In this document: positions 11,768-24,299 of the stretch, piece after piece
Numbering within the stretch: position 1 is the stretch's first letter
Layout: every line of letters starts with the position of its first letter
Origin: Acorus gramineus
Taxonomy: Eukaryota; Streptophyta; Magnoliopsida; Acorales; Acoraceae
DNA length: 64,000 nucleotides
Direction: 5' to 3'
Assembly: GCA_030737835.1 (NCBI GenBank)
Contig: CM060854.1
Coordinates: 10,163,272-10,227,271 of the forward strand
The notes under the pieces: generated by a model
The model's database searches: none
Told to the model about the DNA's origin: nothing
Seen by the model: the letters and a program-made list of their open reading frames with translations, nothing else
Program-made: the position numbers and the translations under genes

Positions 11768-12921
11768 TGTCACTCCCCAGGGCGGCCGTCCCCGATACGT
11801 GGCAAATATATATAATATCAGCAGTCCATACAGGAGATCAATAAAAGACTCTAAACAACATCGAAAATGACAACACAATCAATAATGTAGCTGACATAAT
11901 ATATATACATATAGCGGAAGCTTAAACGACTGAGTCTGTAATTCAAAGACATATTACAGACCAGAATACATAATCAACTGTCCTGTGAGAGCCAATATAA
12001 ACAAAGACATCCATATACAAGTGTTGTGCCCAAGCACGGATAACAATACATACAAGCAAAGAAGGGGATGCTGATGGTCTCTCACTCGCAGAACCCAAAA
12101 CGTGAACGCTGCTCCGCTACTGATGTGATGCCTCGGGGAGCTCCTCCTTCAGATCCGACTCAGTAACAACTGGAGGAAACAAATATGCGAGGGGTGAGCC
12201 ACACGCTCAGTGAATGGCACAATCTATGCAACACAACTCATATTAACCTTAAAATAATTAAAGTCCCTAAACGGGAGTAACTGCACAAGCTAGTGGGTCG
12301 TAACATCGGCGACCCACCTCACCCTCACCCTCACCCTCACCCTCACCCTTTAGGGGTGACATGGGCCTTTTGGGACAGACTAGACTGCTCTCCACACTTG
12401 GTTCACCGGTAGTTCTTTCCCCCGCGCAGCCTCTACCTGGTATACTCCCACGATCAGTACCCTTTGAACGCATTTGTGGTACCTACGGATGGGAGCCCTC
12501 TGTCAGGACAGCTTTCCCAACGCCGGGGAGTCCCTACTCGGATCCAACGAAGGGGAGAAAACAACCTACTCTCACGGATACGATCCTCTTGGATCCGTCG
12601 ACAACGATTACTAACACTACTAAGGTAATGAATTCTCAAGAATTCCTCCAGGGCGCATAACTAAGATGCGGGGAAACATATAATATAATAAAAAGGTTAT
12701 AATATTTTCTAAGGCATGCTTATACCACCATAATCTCATTTTGATTTAATTAAATTAAACTAAATGGGAAACATGCATAGATCAATGCTTTTCAAGCATG
12801 GGACATGGTGTCTAGGCATATATGGGCCTCTATACATGATACATGGATGTATATCCCTAGCATATAATGTCTAACATGGCATGGTTACATCATAGCAAAA
12901 CATGCATTTACATAGGTTTTC
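11768..12921 (-). mobile_element. truncated LTR copy, 3' part, interrupted by a nested LTR
   Basis: In reverse orientation it begins TGTCACTCCCC (the LTR 3' end with one change from the usual CGCCCC). It proceeds through the TGTAAT-type region, the CTCAGTGAA motif and the G-rich region (12321-12349), then stops at 12921 where another LTR is inserted. It resumes at 15618-15717 and is cut off there by a type B LTR. The U3, first donor and GC-rich block are missing, so A or B type cannot be assigned. Confidence 0.8.
12321..12349 (-). other. G-quadruplex-type motif on the LTR sense strand
   Basis: Five CCCTCA-type units on the plus strand mean that the sense (minus) strand reads GGGTGA repeated. 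This satisfies four or more G3 tracts with 3-nt loops. Equivalent GGGTGAGGGTGAGGG runs followed by GTGGG occur at this position of intron 2 in nearly all LTR copies here (for example about 6909-6935 and 32096-32119). G4-forming LTRs are known in plant retrotransposons; folding here is predicted only. Confidence 0.6.
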
Positions 12922-15612
12922 TGTCACGCCCCAGGGCGGCCGTCCCCGAGACGTGGCAAGTATATATAATATCAGCAGTCTATACAGGAGATCAATAAAA
13001 TACTCCAAACAACATCAAATGACAACACAGGCAATAAGGTAGCTGACATAATATATACAAATAGCGGAAGCTCAAACGACTGAGTCTGTAATTCAAAGAC
13101 ATATTAAAAACCCGATACATAATCAACTGTCCTGTGAGAGCGAATATATACAATGACATCCAAATACAAGTATGTGCCCAAGCACGGAATACAATACATA
13201 CAACCAAGAAGGGGATGCTGATGGCCTCTCACTCGCAGAACGTGACGCTGCTCCACTACTGCTGATGTGCCTCGGGGAGCTCCTCCTTCAGATCCGACTC
13301 AGATATCACTGGAGAAAAATATATGCGAGGGGTGAGCCACACGCTCAGTGAATAGCACAACCCATGCATCACAATTCATATCAACCTTATATAATTTATA
13401 GCCCCTAAAATGGGAGCAACAACACATTCTAATGGGTCGTTTCATCGCCAACCAACCTCCCCCCTCACCCTCACCCTTTCCGGGGGGTGACATGGGCCTC
13501 TTGGGGCATACTAGACCGCTCTCCACCCCTGGTCCACCCGGTAGCCTCTCCCACCCTCGGGCCTCCGCCTGGTATACTCCCACTATCAGTACAGTCCGAC
13601 GCATCGGAGGTACCTACGGATGGGAGCCCTCTGTCAGGTACAGCCAACGCCGGGGAGTTCCTACATCGGATCCAACCAATAAGGAGAAGACAGCCTACTC
13701 ACACGGATACGATCCTCATGGATCCGTCGACACCGATTGTAACGCTAAATAATGTCATGAATTCTCAAGAATTCCTCCAGGGCGCATAACTAAGATGCGG
13801 GGAGACATATATTATAACAACAAGGTTATAATAATCTCTAAGGCATGCTTGTAACTATGTGCTCACATTTGATTTAATTAAATTAAACTAGATGGGAACA
13901 TGCATAGTTCGGGGCAAGGTGTCTAGGCATGCATAGGCCGCTATACATGATATAAGGGTGCATATCCCTAGCATACAAAGTCTAAGGTGGCATGGATATA
14001 TCATATTTATCATGCATGCATAGCTTTACATTTATTACATGTTAATATGCAACTATGGTGCCCCAGGGGAGGGCAATGCACGCCTACGTGCATCGAACGC
14101 CTCCCTACTGGGTTGGATTGTCCCACTCACCAAAACCCGGGTCGTCGCGTGATCGTCCGTCAAGATCTGCAAGACAGGGGCAATCAATATGGTGAGAAAA
14201 CTATACAAATACATAAGATATTTACTAGAAATACCCAACACTCGGACAAGCATGCATACGGACCCGCACGCATGCTAGTACGCGCGTACGCACGCGAGTT
14301 CGAGTGCCCCGACACCCTCCCGAACCCACGGGCAGCCATACGCACGGCCACCCGCACGCGCACGCACGAAGGCGCACGCACGCACGCGCCCCTGCGCCCC
14401 GGGCGCACTGCCGCGCCCCAGCCCGCGCGCCCAGACGCGCTGTCGCGCCCCTGCCCACGCGCCCAGACACGCTGTTGCGTGCGCGCGCACCGCGCGTCCA
14501 GCCCTGCGCGTGCCCACGCGTACTGCGCCCGTGCGCAACTCCCCGCGCGCAGGCCCGCACGCACCGCGCGCATCACGCCCCCGCGCAGCACTCCGCGCGC
14601 ACGCCCGTGCGTTTGCGCGTACTCGCGCGCGCCGGCCAACGCACCCGTCTACGCGCGCCAGCGCCTGCCTGCGCGCGCAGACTCGCACGCACGCACGCGC
14701 GCGGATGACCCCGCAAGCGCGCCCGAGCCCCTTCCACCCCCTCCTCAGCCCTCCCACACCCCCCTAACACCCTTGCAAGCATGCATAACCAATTAAATGC
14801 CCTAATCAAGCATCTAACCTAGCTAGGGGAGGAGAATGACTTACCAACAATGGAGGGAAAGGAAAGGGAGGAAACTCGGGTGCCCTTCGCGCACCGAATC
14901 GCTGCCACCAAGACCACCACCACTAAGCCACTCACAAGGCCTATCAAGGCTGAAAGCAGGGGGGGAAGGAGACCATGAGAGGGAGGCAAACAAAGGGGAA
15001 AGCAAAAACAAAAACCATGGAAAGGTAGATTGGAAGCCTACCTTACTTTTTCCCTTCAATGGCTTCCTTGATTTTCTTCTTCTACTAGCTCTAATGGAGG
15101 AAAAATAGAGAAGGGAAGATGAGATTTGTGTGTGAGAGAGAGAGAGATGAAGAGGAGAGGAAGACGAAGTGGACGCCCAAGTGAACTCACCCACACACAC
15201 ACACTCACACTTAGGGCATTTTAGGTTTTCGGTGAACTTTGACTTGGGTCAACCTAACCACACTAACAAACAAAGTGATTTGACCAAGTCAATGGTCAAA
15301 CTTGACTTGGTCAAAGTCATATTTCACTTGGTCAAGTCTCCCAATGACTTTTCGCTTAGTCAAAACCCGGATACGATTCAGAACTGTGAAATTGTGAACG
15401 TTACCGGAATTCGATGAAATTTTCGTGAGTGGCTTGAAATGGCACCAGGACACGTAATGTGCAGTTAGATTTTCAATCGGAGTTCCCAAACTCAGGATGA
15501 TAGCTAAAAGTCTAAAATTTTAGCGGTTTCGATCGAAAAAGAAAAAGTTAAAAAACTGCCAGATATGTCCCAAAGGTGCCCCCGGAAGGTTAAAAGTGAC
15601 ACATATATAACA
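12922..15612 (-). mobile_element. type A solo LTR
   Basis: In reverse orientation it runs from TGTCACGCCCC to the inverse of TGTTATATATGTGTCAC, with the exact duplication TTTTC on both sides (12917-12921, 15613-15617). It is 2691 bp without internal sequence. Minus-strand signals: donor GT 14844-14843, acceptor AG 14168-14167, 36-nt microexon 14166-14131, donor GT 14130-14129, hairpin TGCACG/CGTGCA 14092-14077, acceptor AG 13310-13309. The GC-rich block is about 14300-14720 and W-boxes lie at about 15240-15365. One arm of the TGTAAT hairpin near 13083-13115 is decayed. Confidence 0.9.
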
Positions 15613-15617
15613 TTTTC

Positions 15618-15717
15618 ATTCACACAAGTTAATATGCAGTTATGGTGCCCCAGGGGAGGGCAATGCACGCCTACGTGCATCGAACGCCTCCCTACTAGGT
15701 TGGATTGACCCACTCAC
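15618..15717 (-). mobile_element. continuation of the truncated LTR that starts at 11768
   Basis: This 100-bp remnant contains TATGGTGCCCCAGGGGAGG, the hairpin region and the CACTCAC of the second donor. It continues the sequence that stops at 12921 once the nested LTR and its TTTTC duplication are removed. It ends abruptly at CACTCAC where a type B LTR starts. Confidence 0.8.
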
Positions 15718-18700
15718 TGTTGTGCCTGTGTCATTTGGAGCGCTCTGTTTGAAAATTTGGCTACATAATTTTTTCCTCGAAGTTATGTATTTCCAATTTG
15801 GTATTTGGATTTGATTTTGTTAAAATCCAAGATGAAGAGGTTTAAATACGATTTTATTATGAGATGTCCAGTTTTGAGTTAGCTTTCGCACAAAAGTGGA
15901 ATTAGGTCAACTGGATTCTTGTAGCAAAAGTTATGGGTATTTTTCCAAGTATACCCCGGGGAGGGAAATTCTGGCAGCAGCCCTGTTCAATGTTTAGCTC
16001 TAATTTCGGAATAGCTGGAGAGCTTATGTGATCTTGGCATGATCATGCAAGTTGTAGATAATCTTCTTGGCTTTCCAACGGAATTGGAATTGTGCAATTC
16101 AAAGCTATATCAAGGAAGTTATGGCTGTTCTAGTGAAGCATGCGCAGAATTTCTAGTCAAAGGACGACTTAGTCATTTCCCCCCCTCTCTTTTAGATATT
16201 TGTGTGCAACAAATATCTTCTTTCTCTCTATCTCTTCCCCTCCCATTCCCCACGTCAACATTCAAGCCCTCCCTTCCTCTCTCTCAAGCCCCCTAGGTGT
16301 TTGTGAAAATGTCCCAAAGAAAAGGAGAAGGTGGAGGAGGAAGAAATGGTGAGGGTTGTTCATGTGTTGTTGTTGTTGATCTTCTCTTCTCTCAAGCTCC
16401 CCCTCATGATCCTTCCCCCCTGATTTTCAGCTAAGGAGGAGGCTGAGGAGAGGCTGAAGAGGTGGTGGTGGTGGTGGTGGTTGAGGTGGCCGTAGGCGCG
16501 TCGAGAGCCCCGCACCTCCCCCTTTCCGTTTCCCTCTTTTGGTAAGTCCTCTTCCCCTTCTTTTTGATTTTTAGGGTTGTTGGGATGCTTGGGGAAGTCA
16601 TGCATGCTATGCATAGGGGTTAGGGTGTGTGTGAGGGGTTGGGGAGGGTTAAAATGAGGTTGGGAGGGGCTTGGCGCGCGTTGGGGGCAGTCTGCGCGCT
16701 TGCGAGCACTGGCGGGCGCGCAGACAAGCGTGGTCGGGTGCGCGCGAGTGCGCGGGTGCGCGCGGAGTGGGCGCACAGGTGCTGGCGCAAGCGGGGGTGC
16801 GCGCAGGAGTGCGCGCGAGTGCGCGCGGGCACGCGCGTGGGGCAGTGCGCCTGGGCGCGGGGCTGGGGACCAGTGCGCTCGCGCGCGTGCGTGCACGTGC
16901 TGGGGCTTGCGCGGGGTGCTGCGCAAGGGCGCGTGGGCGCACGCAAGCTTGCACGCGCGCGCGGCAGCGCGTCTGGGTGCGCGGGCAAGCTCACGGTAGT
17001 GCACCGACGGTGCTGGGGTGCGTGCGTGCGTATGCGTTCGTGCGCGTGCGGGGGGCCATGCATGTGGCTGCCCGAGGGTTTGGGTAGGTGTCGAGGCACT
17101 CGGACTCGCGTGCGTACGTGCATGCTCGCATGCGTGTGAGTCCGTATGCATGCTTGTCCGAGTATTTGGTATTTCTAGTAAATTTCTATCTGTAAATTGT
17201 GTTGTTACTCATCAAAATGGATGCCCCTACCTGGCAGATCTTGTCGGATGGGATGCGCGAGGTCCTGGGTTGTAAGGTGAGTGGTTCGATTCCAATCTCC
17301 CCCCCCCCTGCTCTCTAGGGATGCGCTCAACCCGCATAAACGCGTGTCGCGCATCGATGGGGCCCCCTAACTATAATATGTAGATAAAATGTTAATGCAT
17401 GATTAATATTGTCACGCCCCAGGGCCGGCCGTCCCCGGGACGCGGCATGTGTATATATGATATCAGTAAACAGGAGTTCAATAACATACTCACACAATAG
17501 CTAGAAATAACAACACAGACCACAAAGCAGGGCTGACATGATATATACACCAAAAGCGGAAGCTAAAAGACTGAATCTGTAATTCAAAGACACATTACAG
17601 ACTCGATACATAATCAACTGTCCTGTGAGAGCCAATATATACAAAGACATCCAAATACAATACAAACGCGTGCCCAAGCACGGAATATAATACATACAAG
17701 CAAAAGGGATGCTGATAGCCTCTGATACTCGCGGGACGTGGCGCTACTCCGCTACTGATGAAGTCCCTCGGGGAGCTCTTCCTCCAGATCCGACTCAGAT
17801 GACACTGGAGAAAATATTATGCGAGGGGTGAGCCACACGCTCAGTGAACAGCACAACCCATGCCCCACAATTTATATTAACCACCAGATATTTTTAACCA
17901 CAATCACATTATTAAAAGCCACAAAATGGCAACAACTATACAAATCCAGTGGGTCGCTATCGCCAACCCACTACACCCTCACCCTCACCCTCACCCCTCA
18001 ATAGGTGACATAGGATATTGGGACTGATATTCATCCATACACCCTCACCCTCACCCCTCAATAGGTGACATAGGATATTGGGACTTACAAACCAGTGGGT
18101 CGCCACATCGCCGACCCACCACACCCTCACCCTCACCCCTCTATGGATGACATAGGATATTGGGACTGACTAGGCTGTTGGTCACCCTTGGTCCACCGAT
18201 AGTCTCTCCTCCACTCTGTAGGCAGTCTCTACACGGATCCAACGAAGGGAAACAGAACAGCCTATCCATACGCATATGATCCACTCGGATCCGCGACATC
18301 CCTTAACTGAAATAAAGAAACCTTGGGAGGGCACCATGAGGTCCCGATATAGGATATCCCGACAACCAAACAAGGAACACGGAGTACCCTAGCCCGGGTC
18401 TCAACGCTGACTTTGCAAGGCCCTTTAATCCAGAGAAGGGAGACTCTACGGATGTCATGAATTCTTCAGAATTCCTCCAGGGCGCATAACCAGGATGCGG
18501 GGAAACATGCGTTATAATAATAAAGAGGTTGGAATATTAACGGGGAAAGAATCCTTGGGAGGGCAGCGTGAGGTCCCGATATAGGACATCCCGACAACCA
18601 AACAAGGAACACGGAGTACCCTAGCCCGGGTCTCACCGCTGTCCTCGCGAGGCCCCTCCCCTCTAATATTCACTAAGACAGGCTAATAATCACATGCTCG

Positions 18701-21700
18701 CATTTTATTTAAACAAATTAAACTAAGTGGGAACATGCATCGGTCGGGGCTTTCCTAGCATGGAAACATGATAACAGGGTGCATGGTTCTTATACGGGTC
18801 CTAAGGGTATAAGTCCCTAGCATACAAATCTAGGGTGGCATGCATACTACAGATTATCATGCTTACATAGTTCTCATATTAAACAGGTTAATATTTACTA
18901 TGGTGCCCCAGGGGAGGACGGTACACGCCCAAGTGCATGTAACGCCTCCCTACTGGGTTGGATCATCCCACTCACCGGTATCTGGGTCGTCGTGCGACCG
19001 TCCGTCAAGATCTGCAAGACAGGTATTTAATACGGTGAGTATAATACACAAATACAACAAAATACACTAAAATACACAACACTCGGACAAACGTACATAC
19101 GGCCCGTACGCACGCGTGTCCGAGCATCCTGACTCACTCCCGAACCCCCGGGCAGCCGCACGCACGGCCACCCGCCCCGGGCGCACAGCCGAGCCCCGGC
19201 CCGCGCGCCAAGGCGCCCTGCCGAACCCAGCCTGCACGCCCGGACATCCTCGGGCGCACGCACGCGCACTGCGACCTAGCGCAGCGCCTCGCGCGCACAC
19301 CCGCCTGCACTGCGCCCCAGCGCAGCGCCCCGCACACCCTCCCCGCTCGCCAGCACGCACTGCGCCCCACGCACAGCACCCGCGCACTCCCCCCGGCTCG
19401 CACTGCCCGCACGGCGCCCAGGGCCCAGCGCCCAACGCCTAGCACCCGGGACCCTCACCCAGCGCCCAACACTCGTGACCCAGCGCTCAGCGCCTAGCGC
19501 CCAGCACCCGGGACCCTCACCCAGCGCCCACGCGCACGCTCGGCAACACGGGCCCAGCGCGCCTGGCAGCCTGCCCGCATCGCCTGCCTGCGCGCATCGC
19601 CGAGTGGCCCGAGCACCGCTCGCCTGCCCGCCCGAGCACTGCCCGCCTACATGCCAGCGCCGCCAGCCTACCCAGCGCGCCCAGCACGCCCCCTGCACCA
19701 CCCGAGCGCACGCCCGCTGCCATCCTACCCGGGACAGCCTACTACCCTGCCCGAGCAACCCAACCTCCCCTCTCCGGCCACCAATGGCCTCCAACCGCCT
19801 CCCAACCACCACCAACAGCCACCCACAGCCGCCGACCACCACCCAACCTCAAGACCACCCTCCTAACAAGCATCTAAGCCAGAAAAAAAAGAAGGAAAAA
19901 GAGCTTACCAAGGGAAGGAAGGGAAGTTCGGTTGCTCTCCGCGCACCGAAACACCTCCCCAAAGACCTCCACCGCCAAGCTCCTCCCTAGCCCTCGAAAT
20001 GGCTCAAATCAGGGGAGAAAAGAGAGGGGGAGAAGGGGCTAAACACCTCGGAATTCGAATCCGAAAACACCGGGGTGTAGATCGGGACCGGATCTAACCT
20101 TTCTATGTTTTGAGTTTTGAGTTCCAAGAACCCTAGGTGGCTCAAAAGCAAGAAAAGGAGAGAGGGGGAGAGAGAAAATGTGTTGGAGAAGATGATGAAT
20201 AGTGAAAGGCAACTTTTCATCCCACTTAAATAAGTCAAACCTCATTTAGATTAGGGTAAGCTAGGTTAATTATGGTTTAAGCTAGCTTAAGGAGGCTTAA
20301 GTGTGGTTTGACCCTAGACAACCCAACCACACTAAAATCCAAAATCATTTGACCAAGTCAAAGTCTCCCAATGACTTCTCACCCGGTCAAAACCCGGATA
20401 CGCCATGGAACTGTGAAATTCTGAAACGTTATCGGAATTCGATGAAACTTTCACGAGAGGCTTGGAATGGCACCAGGACACATAATATGCAGTTAGATTT
20501 TCAATCGGAGCCCTCAGACTCAGGGTGATAGCCAGAAGTCCAAAATTTTAGCGGTTCCGATCGAAAAACGAAAAAAACCGAAAAACTGCCTGAATGTCCC
20601 AACGGTGACCAGAAGGTTAAAAGTGACACATATATAACAAATATGATGTAACCATGCCACATTAGACCTTGTATGCTAGGGATATGCATCCATATATCAT
20701 GTATAGAGGCCCATACATGCCTAGACACCATGTCCCTTGATTGGAAAGCCTCGACCTACGCATGTTTCCCATTTTGTTTAAATTTATTTAAATCAAATGT
20801 GATTATATTGTTGTAAGCATGCCTTAGAGAATATTATAACCTTGTTGTTATAATATATGTTTCTCCGCATCTTAGTTATGCGCCGTGGAGGAATTCTTGA
20901 GAATTCATGACATTTGAAATGTTAGGAATCGTTGTTGACGGATCCAAGAGAATCGTATGCGCGTGAGTAGGCTGTTTTCTCTCCTTCGTTGGATCCGAGT
21001 AGGGACTCCCCGGCGTTAGACAGCCGCCCTGACAGAGGGCTCCCATCTGTAGGTACCTCCGATGCGTCGGACAGTGCTGATCGTGGGAGTATACCAGGTA
21101 GAGGCTACGAAGTGTGAGAGAGGCTACCGGTGGAGCAAGGGTGGAGAGCAGCCTAGTCTGTCCCAAAAGGCCCATGTCACCCCTAAAGGGTGAGGGTGAG
21201 GGTGGGGTGGGTCGGCGATGTTACGACCCACTAGCTTGTGTAGTTACTCCCGTATAGGGACTATGACTATTTTAAGGTTAAATATGAGTGTGTTGAATGG
21301 ATTGTTGTTATGCCTGTGTTTTGATATCTCGATAAGTGAGTATCAAGAGTAGTTGTTTTCCATTGGGTTCGCTTTGCGAACATGGGATCGTTCTCCCCTT
21401 CGTTGGATCCGATGTAGGAACTTCTCGGGTTTAGCTGTCCTGACAGAGGGCTCCCATCCATAGGTACCACCAATGCATTCGGAAGAGTACTGATCATGGG
21501 AGTATACCAGGTAGAGGCTACCCAGGGAAAGGGCTACTGGCGGACCAAGGGTGTAGAGCGGTGAGTTGAGGAGATCGGGTTGTAGATACTACCCGGGAGA
21601 GGGTTAACGAGTGATGTTACGGGCGTGGGAATCGTTCTCCCCTTTCGTTGGACCCGAGTAGGGACTCCCCGGCGTTGGAAAGCTGACCTAACAGAGGGCT

Positions 21701-21719
21701 CCCGTCCGTCCGCAGGTAC
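15718..21719 (+). mobile_element. type B LTR, split by a nested LTR and truncated at its 3' end
   Basis: It starts TGTTGTGCCTGTGTCATTTG. It is interrupted at 17410-20640 by a type A LTR, resumes at 20646 and stops at GGTAC (21715-21719) where element E2 begins; its own GGGGCGTGACA end is not found. Signals: donor GT 16542, GC-rich block about 16670-17150, acceptor AG 17236-17237, 39-nt microexon 17238-17276, donor GT 17277. In the hairpin region the outer arms GATGCG/CGCATC (17330-17335, 17350-17355) are kept while the inner stem is degraded. Intron 2 contains duplicated GACAGAGGGCTCCC blocks (about 21030, 21440, 21690), as in the other type B solo LTR. Confidence 0.8.
17410..20640 (-). mobile_element. 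type A solo LTR with exact AATAT duplication
   Basis: TGTCACGCCCC start and inverse TGTTATATATGTG end, flanked by AATAT (17405-17409, 20641-20645); 3231 bp, no internal region. Minus-strand signals: donor GT 19908-19907, acceptor AG 19013-19012, 36-nt microexon 19011-18976, donor GT 18975-18974, hairpin 18941-18922 (TACATGC with GCGTGTA), acceptor AG 17806-17805. The first intron is about 0.9 kb, longer than the roughly 0.5-0.6 kb of most copies, because of an expanded GC-rich block (about 19130-19760). Three copies of the intron-2 minisatellite are present. Confidence 0.9.
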
Positions 21720-24252
21720 TGTCACGCCCCAGGACGACCGTCCCCGATACGTGGCAAATATATATAATATCAGCAGTCTATACAGGAGATCAATAAAATA
21801 CTCTAAACAACATCAAAAATGACAACACAGACAATAAGGTGGCTGACATAATATATACAAATAGCGGAAGCTTAAACGACTGAGTCTGTAATTCAAAGAC
21901 ATATTACAGACCCGATACATAATCAACTGTCCTGTGAGAGCCAATATACACAATGACATCCAAATACAAGTATGTGCCCAAGCACGGAATACAATACATA
22001 CAATCAAGAAGGGGATGCTGATGGCCTCTCACTCGCAGAACGTGACGCTGCTCTGCTACTGCTGATGTGCCTCGGGGAGCTCCTCCTTCAGATCCGACTC
22101 AGATATAACTGGAGAAAAATATATGCGAGGGGTGAGCCACACGCTCAGTGAATAGCACAACCCATGCATCACAATTCATATTAACCTTAAATAATTTATA
22201 GTCCCTAAAACGGGAGCAACAACACATTCTAGTGGGTCGTTTCATCGCCAACCCACCTCCCCCCTCACCCTCACCCTTTCCGGGGGGTGACATGGGCCTC
22301 TTGGGGCATACTAGACCGCTCTCCACCCCTGGTCCATCCGGTAGCCTCTCCCACACTCCGTAGCCTCTACCTGGTATACTCCCACTATCAGTACTGTCCG
22401 ACGCATCGGAGGTACCTACGGACGGGAGTCCTCTGTCAGGGCGGCTTTCTAACGCCGGGGAGTCCCTACATCGGATCCAACCAAAAGGAGAAGACAGCCT
22501 ACTCACGCGGATACGATCCTCTTGGATCCGTCGACAACGCTTCCTAACATTCCTAATGTCATGAATTCTCAAGAATTCCTCCAGGGCGCATAACTAAGAT
22601 GCGGGGATACATATATCATAACCACAAGGTTACAATATTCCCTAAGGCATGCTTATAAACAATATGTTCTCATTTGATTTAATTAAATTAAACTAAATGG
22701 GAACATGCATAGTTCGGGGCTTTCCTATCAAGGGACATGGTAACTAAACATGCATAGGCCGCTATACATGATATAAGGGTGCATATCCCTAGCATACAAA
22801 GTCTAAAGTGGCATGGATACATCATATTAATCATGCATGCATAGTTTACATTTATTACAAGTTAATACACAATTATGGTGCCCCAGGGGAGGGCAATGCA
22901 CGCCTACGTGCATCGAACGCCTCCCTACTGGGTTGGATTGTCCCACTCACCGAAACCCGGGTCGCTGCGTGACCGTCCGTCAAGATCTGCAAGACATGGG
23001 CATTCAATAGGGTGAGTAAACTACACAAATACATAAGAAATTTACTAGAAATACCCAACACTCGGACAAGCATGCATACGGGCCCGCACGCACGCGAGCA
23101 CGCGCGTACGCACGCGAGTCCGAGTGCCCCGACACCCTCCCGAACCCTCAGGCAGCCATATGCATGGCCACCCGCACACGCACGCACGAATGCGCACGCA
23201 CGCAAGCACCCCTGCGCCCCGGGCGCACTGCCGCGCCCTTGCCCGCGCGCCCAGACGCGCTGCTGCGCCCCTGCCCGCGCGCCTGCGCGTACCCGCGCGC
23301 ACTGCGCGTCTACGCGTAGGTGCGCGCGCCCGCCAGCGCGCCCGTCTTCGCGCGCCAGCGCCCGACTGCGCGCGCGTCTGCACGCGCGCCCGAGCCCCTT
23401 CCACCCCCTCCTCAGCCCACCCTCACCCCCCTAACACCCATGCAAGCATGCATAACCATTCAAACATCCTAATCAATCATCTAACCTAGCTAGGGGAGGA
23501 GGAAGACTTACCCAAAGAGAGGAAGAACAAGGGAGGAAGCTCGGGTGCCCTTCGCGCACCAAACCACCACCACCACCTCAGCCTCTAGCAAGGCCTAAAG
23601 ATGGCTGAAACAGGGGAGAAGGGGAAGCCATGAGAGGAGGTAAACAAAGGGGAAAGCAAAACAAAAACCATACAAGGGTAGATCTCACCCTTACCAATCT
23701 TTTTCCCTTCTAGGGTTTCCTTGTTCTTTTCCTTCTACTAGCTCTAATGGAGGACCAAAGGAAAAGGGAGTGAGTGAGTGGAGAAGAGAAGAGAAGGGGA
23801 GAGAAGATGAAGGGGACGCCTAAATGGCTCACACACACACACACTCACACACTTAGAAAAATTTAGGGTTTTTGGTGTTTGACTTTGAGTCAACCCAACC
23901 ACACAAACAAACAAAACCAATTGACCAATTCAATGGTCAAACTTGACTTGGTCAAAGTCCCCCTTGACTTGGTCAAGTCTCTCCATGACTTTCCGCTTGG
24001 TCAAAACCCGGATACGATTCGGAACTGCCAAATTCTGAAACGTTACCGGAATTCGATGAAATTTTTGTGAGTGGTTTGAAATGGCACCAGGACACATAAT
24101 GTGCAGTTAGATTTTCAATCGGAGTTCTCAAGCTCATGATGATAGCTAAAAGTCCAAAATTTTAGCGGTTCCGATCGAAAAAGAAAAAGTTGAAAAACTG
24201 CCAGAAATGTCCCAAAGGTGACCGAAAGGCTAAAAGTGACATATATATAACA
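21720..24252 (-). mobile_element. 3' LTR of E2
   Basis: A complete type A LTR of 2533 bp. Minus-strand signals: W-box cluster about 24005-23880; donor GT 23511-23510; GC-rich block about 23400-23080; acceptor AG 22988-22987; 36-nt microexon 22986-22951; donor GT 22950-22949; hairpin CGTGCA/TGCACG 22912-22897; acceptor AG 22110-22109. The left boundary abuts GGTAC; no matching copy exists at the far side because that end was deleted. Confidence 0.9.
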
Positions 24253-24265
24253 TTCTTCCTCCCTT
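24253..24265 (-). other. polypurine tract of E2
   Basis: Read on the minus strand, AAGGGAGGAAGAA lies directly before the TG of the 3' LTR. This is the expected plus-strand primer for reverse transcription. Confidence 0.85.
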
Positions 24266-24299
24266 AGGAAATTTTGTCCACAAAATAATACAAAAACAT

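Noticed and set aside
13987-14796. 270-codon frame and its antisense partners
   Set aside because: Same situation: LTR intron-1 GC block with stacked frames in several phases; the frame runs through the microexon and splice-site region.
15713-15717. CTCAC as target duplication of the type B LTR at 15718
   Set aside because: No matching CTCAC follows any LTR end to the right; the 3' end of that LTR is deleted, so no duplication can be claimed.
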